This document shows positions 63,894 to 64,000 of a DNA stretch of 64,000 bases, in pieces. The translations under genes were made by a program, and so were the position numbers. The DNA comes from Cladobotryum mycophilum (taxonomy: Eukaryota > Ascomycota > Sordariomycetes > Hypocreales > Hypocreaceae): the NCBI GenBank assembly GCA_036429605.1, contig CM071591.1, positions 1,736,001 through 1,800,000 on the forward strand. The letters run 5' to 3'. The stretch's first letter is position 1, and every line of letters starts with the position of its first letter. The notes beneath the pieces are model-generated. The model was given only the letters and a program-made list of their open reading frames with translations, had not been told where the DNA came from and ran no database searches.

Positions 63894-64000
63894 CTATTAA
63901 AAGAAAGTAACCTTTTAGGTATAAAATTTCTTATAATAATAAGTAATAAGCTTAGTAATAGTTTAATTTAGAAAGCTTAGTTAGTCTTTTTAAAAGCTTA
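63894..64000 (-). repeat. Start of the second copia LTR (partial)
   Basis: CTATTAAAAGAAAGTAACCT and the following AATAAGCTTAGTAATAG tract match the first 110 bp of the LTR at 58,320, in the same orientation. Confidence 0.7.

Larger units (their letters stand above)
55145..64000. other. AT-rich, RIP-type isochore (right part)
   Basis: Same composition as the left part, continuing to the window edge. No intact gene; contents are the repeats listed separately. The stretch 56,846-58,319 holds nothing I can classify. Confidence 0.85.
58320..64000 (-). mobile_element. RIP-degraded Ty1/copia element running off the right edge
   Basis: The left LTR (58,320-58,778) and the start of a second direct LTR at about 63,894 lie 5.6 kb apart, a typical copia length. 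On the minus strand the interior retains a readable copia RT trace near 59,900-59,935 (ALYKLK followed by SPRE), so the left LTR is the 3' LTR. The reading frames are destroyed by TAA/TAG stops of RIP type. A foldback element (copy 8) is inserted at 61,471. Confidence 0.7.

Overview
This window looks like chromosomal DNA from a filamentous ascomycete (Pezizomycotina, probably Sordariomycetes). The evidence is short GT-AG introns of 47-68 nt with CTGAC/CTAAC-like branch sites, a U1A/U2B''-type snRNP gene, a fungal membrane-bound NRPS-like synthetase, and a sharp division between normal-composition DNA (about 1-10,600) and an extremely AT-rich, TpA-rich block (about 10,610 to the right edge). 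Such blocks are the usual product of repeat-induced point mutation (RIP). The genus cannot be fixed from sequence alone; an Epichloe-like fungus is one possibility, because fungal epsilon-poly-lysine synthetases were first characterised there.

Region 1 (1-10,600) holds three genes. A U1A/U2B'' RRM protein on the minus strand runs off the left edge. A large synthetase at 3578-8784 (+) has the layout adenylation - carrier protein - three membrane/left-handed beta-helix units, the layout of epsilon-poly-L-lysine synthetase (Pls). It needs two introns and carries two one-base losses, both in homopolymers. A conserved-looking fungal protein of unknown function lies at 9443-10468 (-).

Region 2 (10,610-48,058 and 55,145-64,000) is a graveyard of repeats with no intact gene. 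Families that can be delineated are: (a) a foldback DNA element of about 0.5 kb with an 18-20 bp terminal repeat, arms of about 200 bp that are inverted copies of each other, a central array of 13-bp units and 8-bp target duplications (8 copies, some nested); (b) an unclassified repeat of about 0.7-1.1 kb, here called R2 (at least 13 copies); (c) Ty1/copia relics with LTRs of about 390-470 bp, including a solo LTR with a perfect 5-bp duplication; (d) a Ty3/gypsy relic with LTRs of about 200 bp at 29,621-35,391; (e) a 2.5 kb DNA transposon relic with TIRs of about 110 bp; (f) a RIP-degraded copy of the integrase part of the intact chromovirus; (g) long ATT/AAT microsatellites.

Region 3 (48,059-55,144) is a young, structurally complete Ty3/gypsy chromovirus on the minus strand, inserted in the AT-rich block. 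Its 174-bp LTRs appear identical, its 5-bp target duplication (AATAC) is perfect, gag and pol are open (pol in the -1 frame), and pol ends in a chromodomain. Between pol and the 3' LTR it carries an additional gene on the opposite strand with four introns. An identical 174-bp solo LTR sits at 28,812-28,985. The chromodomain may explain targeting to heterochromatin, and the absence of RIP in this element next to a heavily mutated paralogue shows it arrived after, or escaped, RIP.
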